The notes beneath the pieces were generated by a model, which worked only from the letters and a program-made list of their open reading frames with translations, did not search any database and had not been told where the DNA came from. Positions 44,401-49,180 of a DNA stretch of 64,000 nucleotides are shown here, piece by piece. The position numbers and the translations under genes were made by a program. The first letter of the stretch is position 1; each line of letters starts with the position of its first letter. The stretch is from the NCBI GenBank assembly GCA_021234535.1, contig CM037839.1:12649419-12713418 (forward strand), in the 5' to 3' direction. This DNA is from Stichopus chloronotus (taxonomy: Eukaryota > Echinodermata > Holothuroidea > Aspidochirotida > Stichopodidae).

Positions 44401-47400
44401 GCTGAGAGTCTTTTAATAATCCCAGGACTTTTTATTTTGATAGGCACAGCCCTCTAACTAAATCTGTTTTGTCAAGAGTGGTAGATTATGATACTGTGTT
44501 AACCTACTAAATATTTATTCTATCTACAGTGTCTCAAAGATCAATGTGAACTGCATTTGTTTGTTGTTTATGGCGTGTCTTGAAAGGCATTTATGATGAA
44601 ATCTGCTGGTCTGGTGTAAGATTAAGTTAAAATAGTCCCTTCTGCTGGGCCTAGCAGACATGCTTGATAGACTTAGCACCAACCTTGACAATAATGATAT
44701 TTCTATGGGCGTCTTTCTTGATCTCTCCAAGGCGTTTGATACTATCAACCATGGTATTCTTCTACGGAAATTACACATGAATGGTATTTGTGGACATGTA
44801 ATGGACTAGTTTGCTAGTTATATTTCTGATAGGGTCCAGTACACTAATTACCAGAGGGTTTGTTCCAGACTGGAAGGTTTAAACTTCCAGGTACCGCGTG
44901 GATCTATTCTTGGACCCTTATTGTTTATTATCTATATGAGTAATCTTTATAATATTTCAGACAAGGCAGATGTAATTCTCTTTGCCGATGACACAAGTAT
45001 TTTTTTCAGGGATAGTACACTCATTACACAGCATTGCTTTAAACGAGTTGAACGTTTTCGGTGATTGGTTCTCTGCTAATAAGCTCTCATTGAACATCGA
45101 CAAAACTAATTACATAATCTTTGATAACAATATCACAAGGAACTGGGAAAAGGACATTCTCACAGAGGGTATCATCATTAAACGTGTCAATTCCTTGGTG
45201 TTCATATTGATTCTGGACTCATTTGGAGAGATCATATGCTATCTCTAATAACGTCTCTGTAAATGTAAGTTGGCATATTATCCAAACTCAGATATTCTCC
45301 CCTAGCAATTTCCTCTGGATACTTTACAAGACACTGGTTCTTCCCCATCTACACTATTGTAGCATACTCTGGAGTGGAACAAATGTTTCCAACTTGCACC
45401 GACTCACCATGTCACAGAAGCGTGTCATTCGCCATGTCGCTAAGGTAGCACCCCGGGATCACACAAGCCCTCTTTTTAGAAATTTCAATCTCCTTAAATT
45501 TACCGACATTATTTATACAAATCTTGCTGTTTTCACCTACAAGGTATTGAATGGGTCATTACCAGCTGCATTTAATGATTTCATCCTCAGTTATACACAA
45601 ATTCACACACATAGCACCAGACATGCAAATCTCGCCCATCGACACCATTTTCGTACAAATATTGGTTTGCACAGCCTTCGTAATCGAGCTACAAAATTGT
45701 GGAACACACTGACCGAAATCTCAAAAGATTCCCCCTCATTATCATTTTTGAACACTGTTCAAGATGTCATCTCTTCCTACTGATTACTGGTGGTATGGTT
45801 TGTCTACTGGTTCATTCGCCCCTTCATTTTTTTATCTACTTTTTGTTTATCTACTTATAATTATTCCATATGCTATGTTTATGTACATTTGTACTTTATA
45901 ATGCATGTATATGTGAAACTATGTATATGTATGAATATATACATAGGCCCTATGTAGTTGGTATGTACGTGTATACATGAATAGATACATTCTCTTGGCC
46001 TTGTATTTTTTTTTCATTTTCTTTGTGCTTAAGTATTAGCTATTATCATATCTACTTGTATGGGGAGTGCACCACTCTGTTAAGCCATTCTAGCTATATG
46101 GTACACTTCCTATCACAACTGTATTAATGTATATATTAACTCTTGTATTTATTGTACAAGTTGTGAAAAAAACAAATATATAAACGAAATGAATTATCAA
46201 ATTGCATTTGCAGGTCTTTTGTGTTAAGTTCAAAGAAAATGGTGCCTCCCGTCAACTATATCATGTCTTCACTGCATTGCATTTTCAGGTCTGGTGTGAG
46301 GCGGAGTGGATTATTCTGCGCTGTCCTCTCTTGCCTGAGGCAGCTCGACGACCACGGAGGGGTCGATGTAATACAGATCGTCAAACAATTGAAGCAATGT
46401 CAGCCACTCCTCATTCAAACGGAGGTATGTGGGAATATAGGAAGGTTGTAGTGCACAAGGCATGTTTGTAATGAAACTACTTTAAGCAATCATTTACAAT
46501 TGCCCCCAGTTTGCAGTAATTGTGCAACATCTGGCTTACAAAAAAAATCAAGTGTGGATTTGAATTTGGATTGATGCATTTGAAGCCCAGTGCCAACAAT
46601 TTCAGAAAACCATAAGATGGCCTGACTAGTTGAGAATTCTTGGACGTATCTGCAGATATAGCACCACCATTGAAAAATCCTTTAATACAACAAATCTTGC
46701 TGGCAAACTCCATTGCTTGGACATGCTTGTAAGGATTGGGACATCTGAATTGGGACATCAGAATTGGGACATCAGAATTGGGACATCTGAATGGGGACAT
46801 CTGAATTGGGACATCAGAATTGGGACATCTAGCAACATTAGGAGTGTTATCATTTATAGACTAACTTTTATTTTGGTCAATATCTACCTTTACTCTTTTC
46901 TCTCTCATCGTCGTTGTCCTCACTTACTCTGGCCACAGTTACCGTTGCTCCCTCTCACCTGACCCTCTTCTACTCTTCTTTCCTCCTCAACACTTACCCT
47001 TCCTCACAACCTCTCACTGTCCCGCAGGTTCAGTGCCATTTCTAGTTCCTATCCCATTGTCCTATTCCAATTCCTCCTATTTCCCTACCAACTGTAGTCC
47101 AGGTTGTCCAAATTTTCTGAGAACACAATTTTGGAAGCAACTGTAAACTTTCTTTTCCTAAACCATGTTTGAGTACCATTTCAAATTTTCTTCGCCTTTG
47201 ACCCTAAACAGGAAGACTTCTGTCTGGTCTACGACCTCGTCTCGATATGCACGTCACCAGAAGCGGTCATGTACGAGAACGTCAAGCGTTCATCCTCCTC
47301 CACGGAGGTCCTGGACTCTGAATCCCTCTACGAGAACCTGGGATTCAAATCGAAGGCGCTCCGGCACTCTGGCATTATGCACGCTGATTCAAACGCTTGA
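8388..47400 (+). CDS. Tie-like receptor protein tyrosine phosphatase, 29 coding exons (whole gene)
   Basis: Single-pass receptor phosphatase predicted to remove phosphate from tyrosines at the inner face of the plasma membrane. Twenty-nine exons join in compatible phases to 4236 nt, 1411 residues. Order by residue: signal peptide 1-20, Ig1 22-126, Ig2 127-213, five EGF-like repeats 214-457, Ig3 458-561, one FN3 562-671, membrane helix about 693-719, juxtamembrane 720-818, PTP D1 819-1104, linker 1105-1138, PTP D2 1139-1349, tail 1350-1411. The ectodomain has the Tie receptor kinase order, with Tie2-like stretches such as DPYGCSCAAGFTGRQC and REGEGGEG, but no kinase exon is present. D1 carries WPD (D976), catalytic C1008 and R1014. 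Every ectodomain intron is phase 1; cytoplasmic introns are mixed. Splicing is inferred from sequence alone, and extra small exons cannot be excluded. Untranslated ends are not defined. Confidence 0.88.
8452..10357 (+). other. RPTP intron 1
   Basis: Phase-1 intron, GTAAGT donor. Holds the MITE at 9197-9505; otherwise AT-rich with no coding evidence. Confidence 0.7.
9197..9505. mobile_element. GC-rich MITE in intron 1
   Basis: A 309-bp purine-rich insertion with 14-bp terminal inverted repeats (CAGACCCCTAGCTT against CAGGCCCCTAGCTT, one mismatch), flanked by a 5-bp duplication GGATT (9192-9196 and 9506-9510). It contains open frames on both strands that are composition artefacts. Superfamily not assigned. 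Confidence 0.7.
10358..10672 (+). CDS. RPTP exon 2: Ig-like domain 1
   Basis: 105 codons between a TTTTGCAG acceptor and a GTAAGT donor, phase 1-1. Cysteines at residues 47 (FSCLV) and 107 (GTFTC) form the expected Ig pair. The usual tryptophan is replaced around IKRYVRQG. Position and form match the N-terminal Ig domain of Tie receptors. Confidence 0.85.
11116..11425 (+). repeat. Interspersed repeat family B, copy 1 (intron 2)
   Basis: Shares long similarity with 59396-59708 and with the reverse complement of 32118-32440: AATGTTTCAA-GAAGAGAA, TCTGAAAGAGAACTATG, ACTTGAAATCAAACAGACC, TTTTCAACTCATATTCCAG. No coding sequence; ends not sharply defined. Confidence 0.75.
11760..12035. repeat. GC-rich insert with twin GCGATCGC palindromes (intron 2)
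   Basis: Contains GCGATCGC at 11854-11861 and 11865-11872, then a C/G-rich hairpin-prone stretch (CCCCCTCGGCAGGGGG, GGGGCCCGCC...GGGGCCC). The base composition contrasts with the AT-rich surroundings, as for an old mobile-element fragment. Confidence 0.55.
12370..13640. other. CpG-enriched segment inside intron 2
   Basis: CpG is visibly denser than in neighbouring DNA, especially 12420-12620 (CTCGCTTCGCATGCGC, GTTCCGCAG, GTCGACACAAACACGTGGCCCGCACG). An unrecognised 111-codon plus-strand frame lies at 12773-13108. It could be an internal promoter or alternative first exon of the receptor gene, an unrelated transcript, or a younger insertion; sequence alone does not decide. Confidence 0.35.
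13765..14025 (+). CDS. RPTP exon 3: Ig-like domain 2
   Basis: 87 codons, phase 1-1. An IYW strand-C motif and DADVYGCYV, the classic Ig D-x-x-x-Y-x-C strand F, are present. The strand-B cysteine is absent (AIFIF instead), so the canonical disulfide is missing. Confidence 0.84.
14026..15834 (+). other. RPTP introns 3 and 4 (exon 4 within)
   Basis: Both phase 1. Unremarkable AT-rich sequence with a T-run at 14567-14580; nothing else recognised. Confidence 0.65.
14698..14820 (+). CDS. RPTP exon 4: EGF-like repeat 1
   Basis: 41 codons, phase 1-1. The cysteine-rich sequence begins GKWGPPLC and ends GECVCPPGFNGPNC, very close in pattern to the first EGF repeat of vertebrate Tie2 (QKWGPEC ... GECICPPGFMGRTC, recalled). 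The acceptor at 14695-14697 has a weak pyrimidine tract, but frame and phase fit exactly. Confidence 0.84.
15835..15984 (+). CDS. RPTP exon 5: EGF-like repeat 2
   Basis: 50 codons, phase 1-1. The segment CMPDPYGCSCAAGFTGRQC is almost a signature of the second EGF repeat in Tie receptors (Tie2 has CLPDPYGCSCATGWKGLQC, recalled). It is the strongest single piece of evidence for a Tie-derived ectodomain. Confidence 0.9.
16081..16910 (+). repeat. ~144-bp tandem array with AGGTCA direct repeats (intron 5)
   Basis: About five degenerate units (ATCTCA-GAAGGGAAAGTTGCT ... GTAGATGATCTCTGTC ... GGTCA...). Equivalent GGTCA blocks fall near 16168, 16354, 16498, 16642 and 16787. Perfect AGGTCAAAGGTCA occurs at 16168-16180 and 16642-16654. 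The tail GGCAAGGAATCACAAAG (near 16868) recurs near 4000. Confidence 0.85.
17238..17375 (+). CDS. RPTP exon 6: EGF-like repeat 3
   Basis: 46 codons, phase 1-1. CDSNTFGAGC, CHCAVGDC and CASGWSGTTC fit a laminin/MEGF-type EGF repeat. It aligns with the third and last EGF repeat of vertebrate Tie. Confidence 0.87.
17612..17782 (+). CDS. RPTP exon 7: EGF-like repeat 4
   Basis: 57 codons, phase 1-1. CPFGYFGSSCTEKCHC opens a laminin-type EGF repeat, which closes at CAPGYESSTG...NC. It has no counterpart in vertebrate Tie, which has three EGF repeats. The donor is T|GTAGGT. Confidence 0.85.
18022..18171 (+). CDS. RPTP exon 8: EGF-like repeat 5
   Basis: 50 codons, phase 1-1, cysteine-rich (CHSQCTRTCHC ... 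CASPWVGINC). This is a fifth, more divergent EGF-like repeat with a longer middle loop, and it completes the EGF stalk before the third Ig domain. Confidence 0.83.
18172..19053 (+). other. RPTP intron 8
   Basis: 882-bp phase-1 intron. No repeat or coding feature recognised; the open frame running in from 18876 is intronic up to the CGACAG acceptor at 19053. Confidence 0.65.
19054..19365 (+). CDS. RPTP exon 9: Ig-like domain 3
   Basis: 104 codons, phase 1-1. The Ig cysteines sit in ILVTC and RLFCVHK. Position after the EGF block and before FN3 equals the third Ig domain of Tie receptors. One N-S-T glycosylation sequon is visible. Confidence 0.85.
19559..19593 (+). repeat. (CTGT)n microsatellite (intron 9)
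   Basis: About eight CTGT units with one interruption, followed about 105 bp later by GGGTCAAAGGTCA at 19699-19711, another AGGTCA-type direct repeat in a diverged relative of the array family. Confidence 0.85.
20210..20400 (+). repeat. Degenerate AAGTCGAGTCA tandem array (intron 9)
   Basis: Many overlapping copies of (C)AAGT(C/T)GAGTCA with GTGACA linkers. Several units form TGAGTCA, an AP-1-type heptamer, but this is most simply explained by the repeat unit itself. Confidence 0.7.
21095..21235 (+). CDS. RPTP exon 10: FN3 domain, first half
   Basis: 47 codons, phase 1-1. It starts with a VLPVLTLPP proline-rich linker and runs through IEVMW (FN3 strand B/C) to GEGPILSYQLYLNE. Tie2 has the comparable order VLPKP ... 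GDGPI at the same place (recalled). Confidence 0.84.
21723..21911 (+). CDS. RPTP exon 11: FN3 domain, second half
   Basis: 63 codons, phase 1-1. It holds the N-x-T/LAS-NARYKIAV strands E and F, then SREGEGGEGQRS, strikingly like the RRGEGGEG loop of Tie2 FN3-1 (recalled). I found no exons for further FN3 domains between here and the membrane exon, so only one FN3 is predicted against three in vertebrate Tie. Confidence 0.86.
21912..23458 (+). other. RPTP intron 11, where two FN3 domains of Tie would lie
   Basis: Vertebrate Tie has two further FN3 domains at this point. I looked for W-x-P, Y-x-(V/L)-x-V and G-x-S/T strands in all plus frames and saw none with usable phase-1 splice sites, so the domains appear absent. 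About 22112-22560 is a unique-looking stretch with short frames only. Confidence 0.55.
23459..23612 (+). CDS. RPTP exon 12: stalk and transmembrane helix
   Basis: A short Thr-rich stalk (DVTTTTEAITVNITS, one sequon) is followed by about 27 hydrophobic residues, INIGAIAFGILC to FVLW, and a basic stop-transfer RKRR. This fixes the topology with the C-terminus in the cytoplasm. It is the first exon to break the phase-1 rule (starts phase 1, ends phase 2). Confidence 0.9.
23613..25706 (+). other. RPTP intron 12
   Basis: Phase-2 intron at the ectodomain/cytoplasmic junction. Holds the LINE 3' fragment (23930-24230). A 146-codon frame at 24336-24776 matches no family known to me. Confidence 0.6.
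23930..24230 (+). mobile_element. 5'-truncated non-LTR retrotransposon 3' end in intron 12
   Basis: Translates to the C-terminal end of a LINE ORF2 (VRICRQAPHYYVISNTLRSFQYSAACLWNDLPVTVKEA...LKSYLF). After the stop comes GCGCTTTATAAGAACTGTG and an ATT-repeat tail, the usual 3' terminus of CR1-like elements. Only the last ~250 bp are present. Confidence 0.8.
25707..25810 (+). CDS. RPTP exon 13: juxtamembrane, basic and tyrosine-bearing
   Basis: 104 nt, phase 2 in and phase 1 out (donor G|GTCAGT). It continues the basic stretch (RERRERHKK) and adds three tyrosines, Y737, Y749 and Y756, in acidic surroundings, which are plausible phosphorylation sites. Read through, the frame stops just after the donor. 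Confidence 0.78.
25811..28633 (+). other. RPTP introns 13 and 14 (exon 14 within)
   Basis: Phases 1 and 0. AT-rich, no repeats or coding elements recognised apart from exon 14. Short alternative juxtamembrane exons here would be hard to see. Confidence 0.55.
27060..27241 (+). CDS. RPTP exon 14: juxtamembrane linker to D1
   Basis: 182 nt, phase 1 to 0. An Ala/Thr/Gly/Pro-rich disordered segment is followed by SLDAFADYFWSSLESG, which fits the helix that precedes receptor PTP D1 domains. It joins in frame to the next exon, which begins SLPEDLTQP. Confidence 0.8.
28634..28721 (+). CDS. RPTP exon 15: D1 start, phosphotyrosine loop
   Basis: 88 nt, phase 0 to 1. QRNRYRNILP matches the KNRY phosphotyrosine recognition loop of classical PTPs, with Y842 as the stacking tyrosine and R in place of the usual K. 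Confidence 0.9.
29397..29470 (+). CDS. RPTP exon 16: D1, DYNRV and YINASYIK
   Basis: 74 nt, phase 1 to 0. Completes ILPYDYNRVVL and gives DGYINASYIK, one of the most conserved blocks of classical PTP domains. Confidence 0.92.
29970..30006 (+). CDS. RPTP exon 17: D1 micro-exon
   Basis: Only 37 nt, phase 0 to 1. Encodes GYDGNQRFIASQ, the segment leading to the conserved (A)TQGP motif, here ASQGP. Clear consensus splice sites flank it (TTCCAG and GTAAGT). Confidence 0.9.
30291..30388 (+). CDS. RPTP exon 18: D1, DFWGMIWQ block
   Basis: 98 nt, phase 1 to 0. Encodes GPNTASLNDFWGMIWQEDVGKIVMATNL..., the canonical PTP DFWxMxW helix and IVM strand. A triplet-length minisatellite lies just after the donor. 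Confidence 0.92.
30389..31948 (+). other. RPTP intron 18
   Basis: Phase-0 intron of 1.56 kb. The minisatellite occupies its first third; the rest is AT-rich with a G-rich patch near 31310-31400 and no recognised feature. Confidence 0.65.
30422..30760. repeat. 39/42-bp minisatellite just downstream of exon 18
   Basis: About eight degenerate units (GAATGGGGCAGTAATGATGG ... TTGGCTGGAGGGTTGGT). Every unit is 39 or 42 bp, so several frames on both strands stay open for over 100 codons. It begins about 33 bp after the exon 18 donor. Exon 18 read-through meets a stop at 30412-30414, before the array. Confidence 0.8.
31949..32074 (+). CDS. RPTP exon 19: D1, KCFKYWP block
   Basis: 126 nt, phase 0. 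NKCFKYWPDV corresponds to the KCxxYWP motif of PTP domains, followed by the FGSFSVQTISEE strands. Confidence 0.9.
32075..33819 (+). other. RPTP intron 19
   Basis: Phase-0 intron with the reverse-oriented family B repeat and a 25-bp tandem duplication near 32489-32537. The remainder is unrecognised. Confidence 0.65.
32118..32440 (-). repeat. Interspersed repeat family B, copy 2 (intron 19)
   Basis: Reverse-orientation copy of the family at 11116 and 59396; on the minus strand it reads ...GTTACTTGAAATCAAACAG... and ...CTCATATTCCAGCTT. Just downstream, at 32489-32537, a 22-bp block (GGTAGACCATTACCCCTAGATG) is tandemly duplicated with a 25-bp period. Confidence 0.72.
33820..33968 (+). CDS. RPTP exon 20: D1 WPD loop to catalytic cysteine
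   Basis: 149 nt, phase 0 to 2. IQFHYVNWPDKNVP carries the WPD general acid (D976). The exon ends in GPTVIHC plus two bases of the next codon, so the intron falls immediately after catalytic C1008. Confidence 0.93.
33969..35726 (+). other. RPTP introns 20 and 21 (exon 21 within)
   Basis: Intron 20 (phase 2) splits the D1 signature directly after C1008. Intron 21 contains a C/T-rich block, about 35015-35410, with a 104-codon frame that I do not recognise. Confidence 0.6.
34838..34973 (+). CDS. RPTP exon 21: D1 signature loop
   Basis: 136 nt, phase 2 to 0. Completes HCSAGAGRSG (C1008, R1014), the CX5R P-loop. It ends RIQRPWMVQTA, the start of the Q-loop, and predicts a catalytically competent D1. 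Confidence 0.94.
35727..35876 (+). CDS. RPTP exon 22: D1 end
   Basis: 150 nt, phase 0. DQYVFLHRLVMEF completes the QTADQY Q-loop and the final D1 helix. The donor reads AAG|GCAAGT, a GC-AG intron with otherwise perfect consensus. The next exon fits only in phase 0. Confidence 0.88.
35877..36702 (+). other. RPTP intron 22, GC-AG type
   Basis: Starts GCAAGT instead of GTAAGT after AAG, and ends CCCCTGCAG. The strong exonic AAG and +3 to +6 AAGT match the GC-donor consensus. No other feature inside. Confidence 0.8.
36703..36802 (+). CDS. RPTP exon 23: D1-D2 linker
   Basis: 100 nt, phase 0 to 1. A Pro/Lys-rich linker (VLEKISPKPKLDPD ... DPNVVP) between the two phosphatase domains. Weakly conserved in general, so identified by frame, splice sites and position. 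Confidence 0.75.
36803..39391 (+). other. RPTP introns 23 and 24 (exon 24 within)
   Basis: Phases 1 and 0. No repeat or gene recognised; short frames only. Confidence 0.55.
37900..37979 (+). CDS. RPTP exon 24: D2 start
   Basis: 80 nt, phase 1 to 0. NKYRPYLITEG ... NYINASFID is the D2 equivalent of the NRY-to-NASYI region. The basic residue and tyrosine order is altered compared with D1. Confidence 0.88.
39392..39526 (+). CDS. RPTP exon 25: D2, ITTQMPLPHTIVDFW block
   Basis: 135 nt, phase 0. FITTQMPLPHTIVDFWRLIHDY is the usual D2 form of the TQGP...DFW region (Q-x-P in place of QGP). It runs on to the IVSLNNMD strand. Confidence 0.92.
39937..40068 (+). CDS. RPTP exon 26: D2, LPYWGFGEPL block
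   Basis: 132 nt, phase 0. TCLPYWGFGEPLVCGEL fits the C-x-YWP position of D2 domains, followed by the FRIVTTAV and RTLVLEN strands. Confidence 0.9.
40069..42986 (+). other. RPTP intron 26
   Basis: 2.9-kb phase-0 intron holding MITE copy 1 (41502-41874) and AT-rich simple sequence near 42480-42600. A 165-codon frame at 40193-40690 resembles nothing known to me. Confidence 0.6.
41502..41874. mobile_element. ~375-bp MITE family, copy 1 (intron 26)
   Basis: Bounded by TTTAAAAGAGCTCATTGGG and the inverse of TTTAAGGGGACTCATTGAG. It shares ends and length (373 bp) with three other copies at 48813, 59709 and 61020. The ends are diverged, so this is an old insertion. Confidence 0.65.
42987..43138 (+). 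CDS. RPTP exon 27: D2 degenerate WPD loop to cysteine
   Basis: 152 nt, phase 0 to 2. FQLKKWPNQEP has N1268 where the catalytic aspartate would be. The exon ends GPILVHC plus two bases, again splitting the signature just after the cysteine (C1303), as in D1. Confidence 0.91.
43230..43480 (+). repeat. Degenerate GAAGTACTT tandem array (intron 27)
   Basis: About eight units around a GAAGTACTT core separated by GCACTATG-like linkers, period roughly 25-40 bp. Diverged copies run on toward 43600. Confidence 0.7.
44640..46195 (+). mobile_element. Decayed non-LTR retrotransposon (RT domain) in intron 27
   Basis: Reverse transcriptase fragment in the CR1/L2-like style. It shows FLDLSKAFDTINH, then an in-frame stop (near 44807), VPRGSILGPLLFIIY, the catalytic ILFADD box near 44977-44994, a frameshift, then VFGDWFSANKLSLNIDKTNYIIF. 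After further damage an open C-terminal part at 45223-45783 has PHLHYCSILWSG and the typical LHSLRNRATKLWNTL ending. The 5' part and endonuclease are missing, and an AT-rich tail runs to about 46195. It is inactive and lies in the same orientation as the host gene. Confidence 0.85.
46289..46424 (+). CDS. RPTP exon 28: D2 signature loop
   Basis: 136 nt, phase 2 to 0. Completes HCMSGVRRSG: cysteine and final arginine (R1309) are kept, but the inner A and G are S and R. It ends CQPLLIQTE. A second acceptor 75 nt upstream (46213/46214) would extend this exon in frame. Confidence 0.9.
46735..46832. repeat. 14-bp minisatellite, seven units (intron 28)
   Basis: Seven near-perfect tandem copies of ATTGGGACATCWGA. 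Two units end CTGA/CAGA alternately and one has a single-base change, which indicates recent expansion. Confidence 0.9.
47212..47400 (+). CDS. RPTP exon 29: D2 end, tail with two YEN motifs, stop
   Basis: 62 codons plus TGA. EDFCLVYDLV finishes D2; the second Q-loop glutamine is replaced by D. The tail carries AVMYENV (Y1370) and SLYENL (Y1389), each matching both the Grb2 SH2 consensus Y-x-N and the looser ITIM pattern. No further exon is needed. Confidence 0.9.
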   Translation, partial: EDFCLVYDLVSICTSPEAVMYENVKRSSSSTEVLDSESLYENLGFKSKALRHSGIMHADSNA

Positions 47401-48589
47401 CAATAGTGATATCAGGGTCAAGTGAACCATCCCACTTTAGATAGTACTAAACCATATAATGCTGTATTCTATTTTCAAAGAGATCGTATTTTTAAACATC
47501 TTTTTTTATTTTCCTATCTGTAAGTCGACTCGTGTTTTTTGGTGTTTGTGTTTATTTTGTCAAGATTCTGTGATTAGCCTTTTGAGACTATTTTTTCTTT
47601 TCATTACTTACAATGACCCATTGGTTGCTGTGTTGTGTCACAGGTGAGAAGGAGAGGATGCAAACAAGGTGCAAACTGTTTTCTTTATTGAGTGATGCTT
47701 TTGTGGCTCGTTATTTCTTTCCAATGTGTATTCACCAATAGTTGGTTTATTTCAGAATCATTATGAGTAACATAAGCAACGTATTCCCAGTCCTGCATGC
47801 CCTGAAGTCTTGTTGCCATGACAACGAGGAAAAGTAACAATTTCCAATTTTTTTTTTTTAGATTTTCACTGATATCACAGTCAAAGAACTATAAATTACC
47901 ATAGTATATACGTATTAGGTGTAGGAATATTAAAGAAAGTAATTCATAGGTCGTGTAGGTATGAATCAATATGGAGTGTTTTACTTGAATGACTGATTGT
48001 GTTAGGCTGCAGATTAATGACATTTTACACTAGGTTTCCAAATTAATAATGTATAACGACATTCAATACCTGTCGGTTTCATTAGATCTTTACTTAAACA
48101 GTGGGACAAAAAACAAATGATTTCAGTCTAATAGAATGGACAGAATATTATAACTTGGTTTGGGTTCTTAACCTCGCCTGTGTGCATATCAGAAAGTAAT
48201 AGGTATGAAAAGAAAAGAATAGATTAAATCTAACCCATTCCCATGTGACAAAAATTCAATATTTGTTAGTATTTGTTAGATCTGAATTCATAATTGGGAA
48301 TGGATTCTGGAGGAATACACTCATGGATCTGTTCTATCTTGTGTTGGCTTATATTTTAAGTTGATATGATAAGAATGCTTTCTGATTATGTAATTAACTT
48401 TGCTGGGAGTCATTCAGTAAAGTCATGTCAAGCAATTTGAAATAAGAATGCAATACTTTTTCCTTGTTTCAACATCTGTAATTTACCTTGAGAGCATCAT
48501 ATACCTCAGTTATCGCTTATAGCTTAAGCAAGGTCAAGAGCTGTTCGTTGGTCAATATTGAAATGTTTACAAATCAGTGACTTCATCGT

Positions 48590-48810
48590 GATAAAACATT
48601 AAGTTAGCAGCTCACATTAACTGTGTAGATGGTAACGTTAAATTTGTAGCATGTTTACAGCAACTGTTTATTATCACATTACCTGTGTAGCATGGTAACA
48701 TTAAGTTGTAGCATTTTAGCAATAATTGTGTGTAACATGCTAGCATTACCTGTGTTACATGCTAATGTTAACTTTTGGGCATTCTAAGCAATAAGTGTGT
48801 AGCATACTAG
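48590..48810 (+). repeat. ~60-bp degenerate tandem repeat, RPTP 3' flank
   Basis: About four units of GTGTAGCATGCTAACATTAA ... GTAGCATTTTAGCAATAA. It ends directly at a MITE copy (48813). Confidence 0.65.
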
Positions 48811-48812
48811 CC

Positions 48813-49180
48813 TTAAAGAGGTTCATTGGGTTGGTTCACAAAGTTCGTGGGATTTTGTTACACCTGTTGAGTATCACTCATATGTTGATGGTAAGTGGTA
48901 AATTAAGGAATTGTGAACATTTGACACCCAACTGCAGCAGTAATGATATAGGGTAATAAACAATCATAGTCACTCACTGCAAATCTGTGGCCAGACACTT
49001 TGTACTATAATGTATTAACCATAGGCAATTCCTGTTGATAAAAATACTACAATTCCTCCCATTTTCAGTGACTGTATAGGAATAGATACATGAATAATGA
49101 GACTAATTGGAAGTGTTGGCATGTAATGGTTGCTTTCACACTTGCCACAAAATAACTACATCAACTCGATCAGCCCCTTT
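48813..49180. mobile_element. ~375-bp MITE family, copy 2 (RPTP 3' flank)
   Basis: 368 bp. The left end TTAAAGAGGTTCATTGGGTTGG and the inverse right end AAAGGGGCTGATCGAGTTG are partial matches. The interior is clearly similar to the copy at 59709 (GTTACAC-TGTTGAG-ATTACTC, CAATTCCTGTT, ATACATGAATAATGAGAC). Confidence 0.75.

Noticed and set aside
46735..46832. Regular short repeats that at first look like a CRISPR-type array.
   Set aside because: Units are directly adjacent with no unique spacers, and the DNA is eukaryotic; it is a minisatellite.
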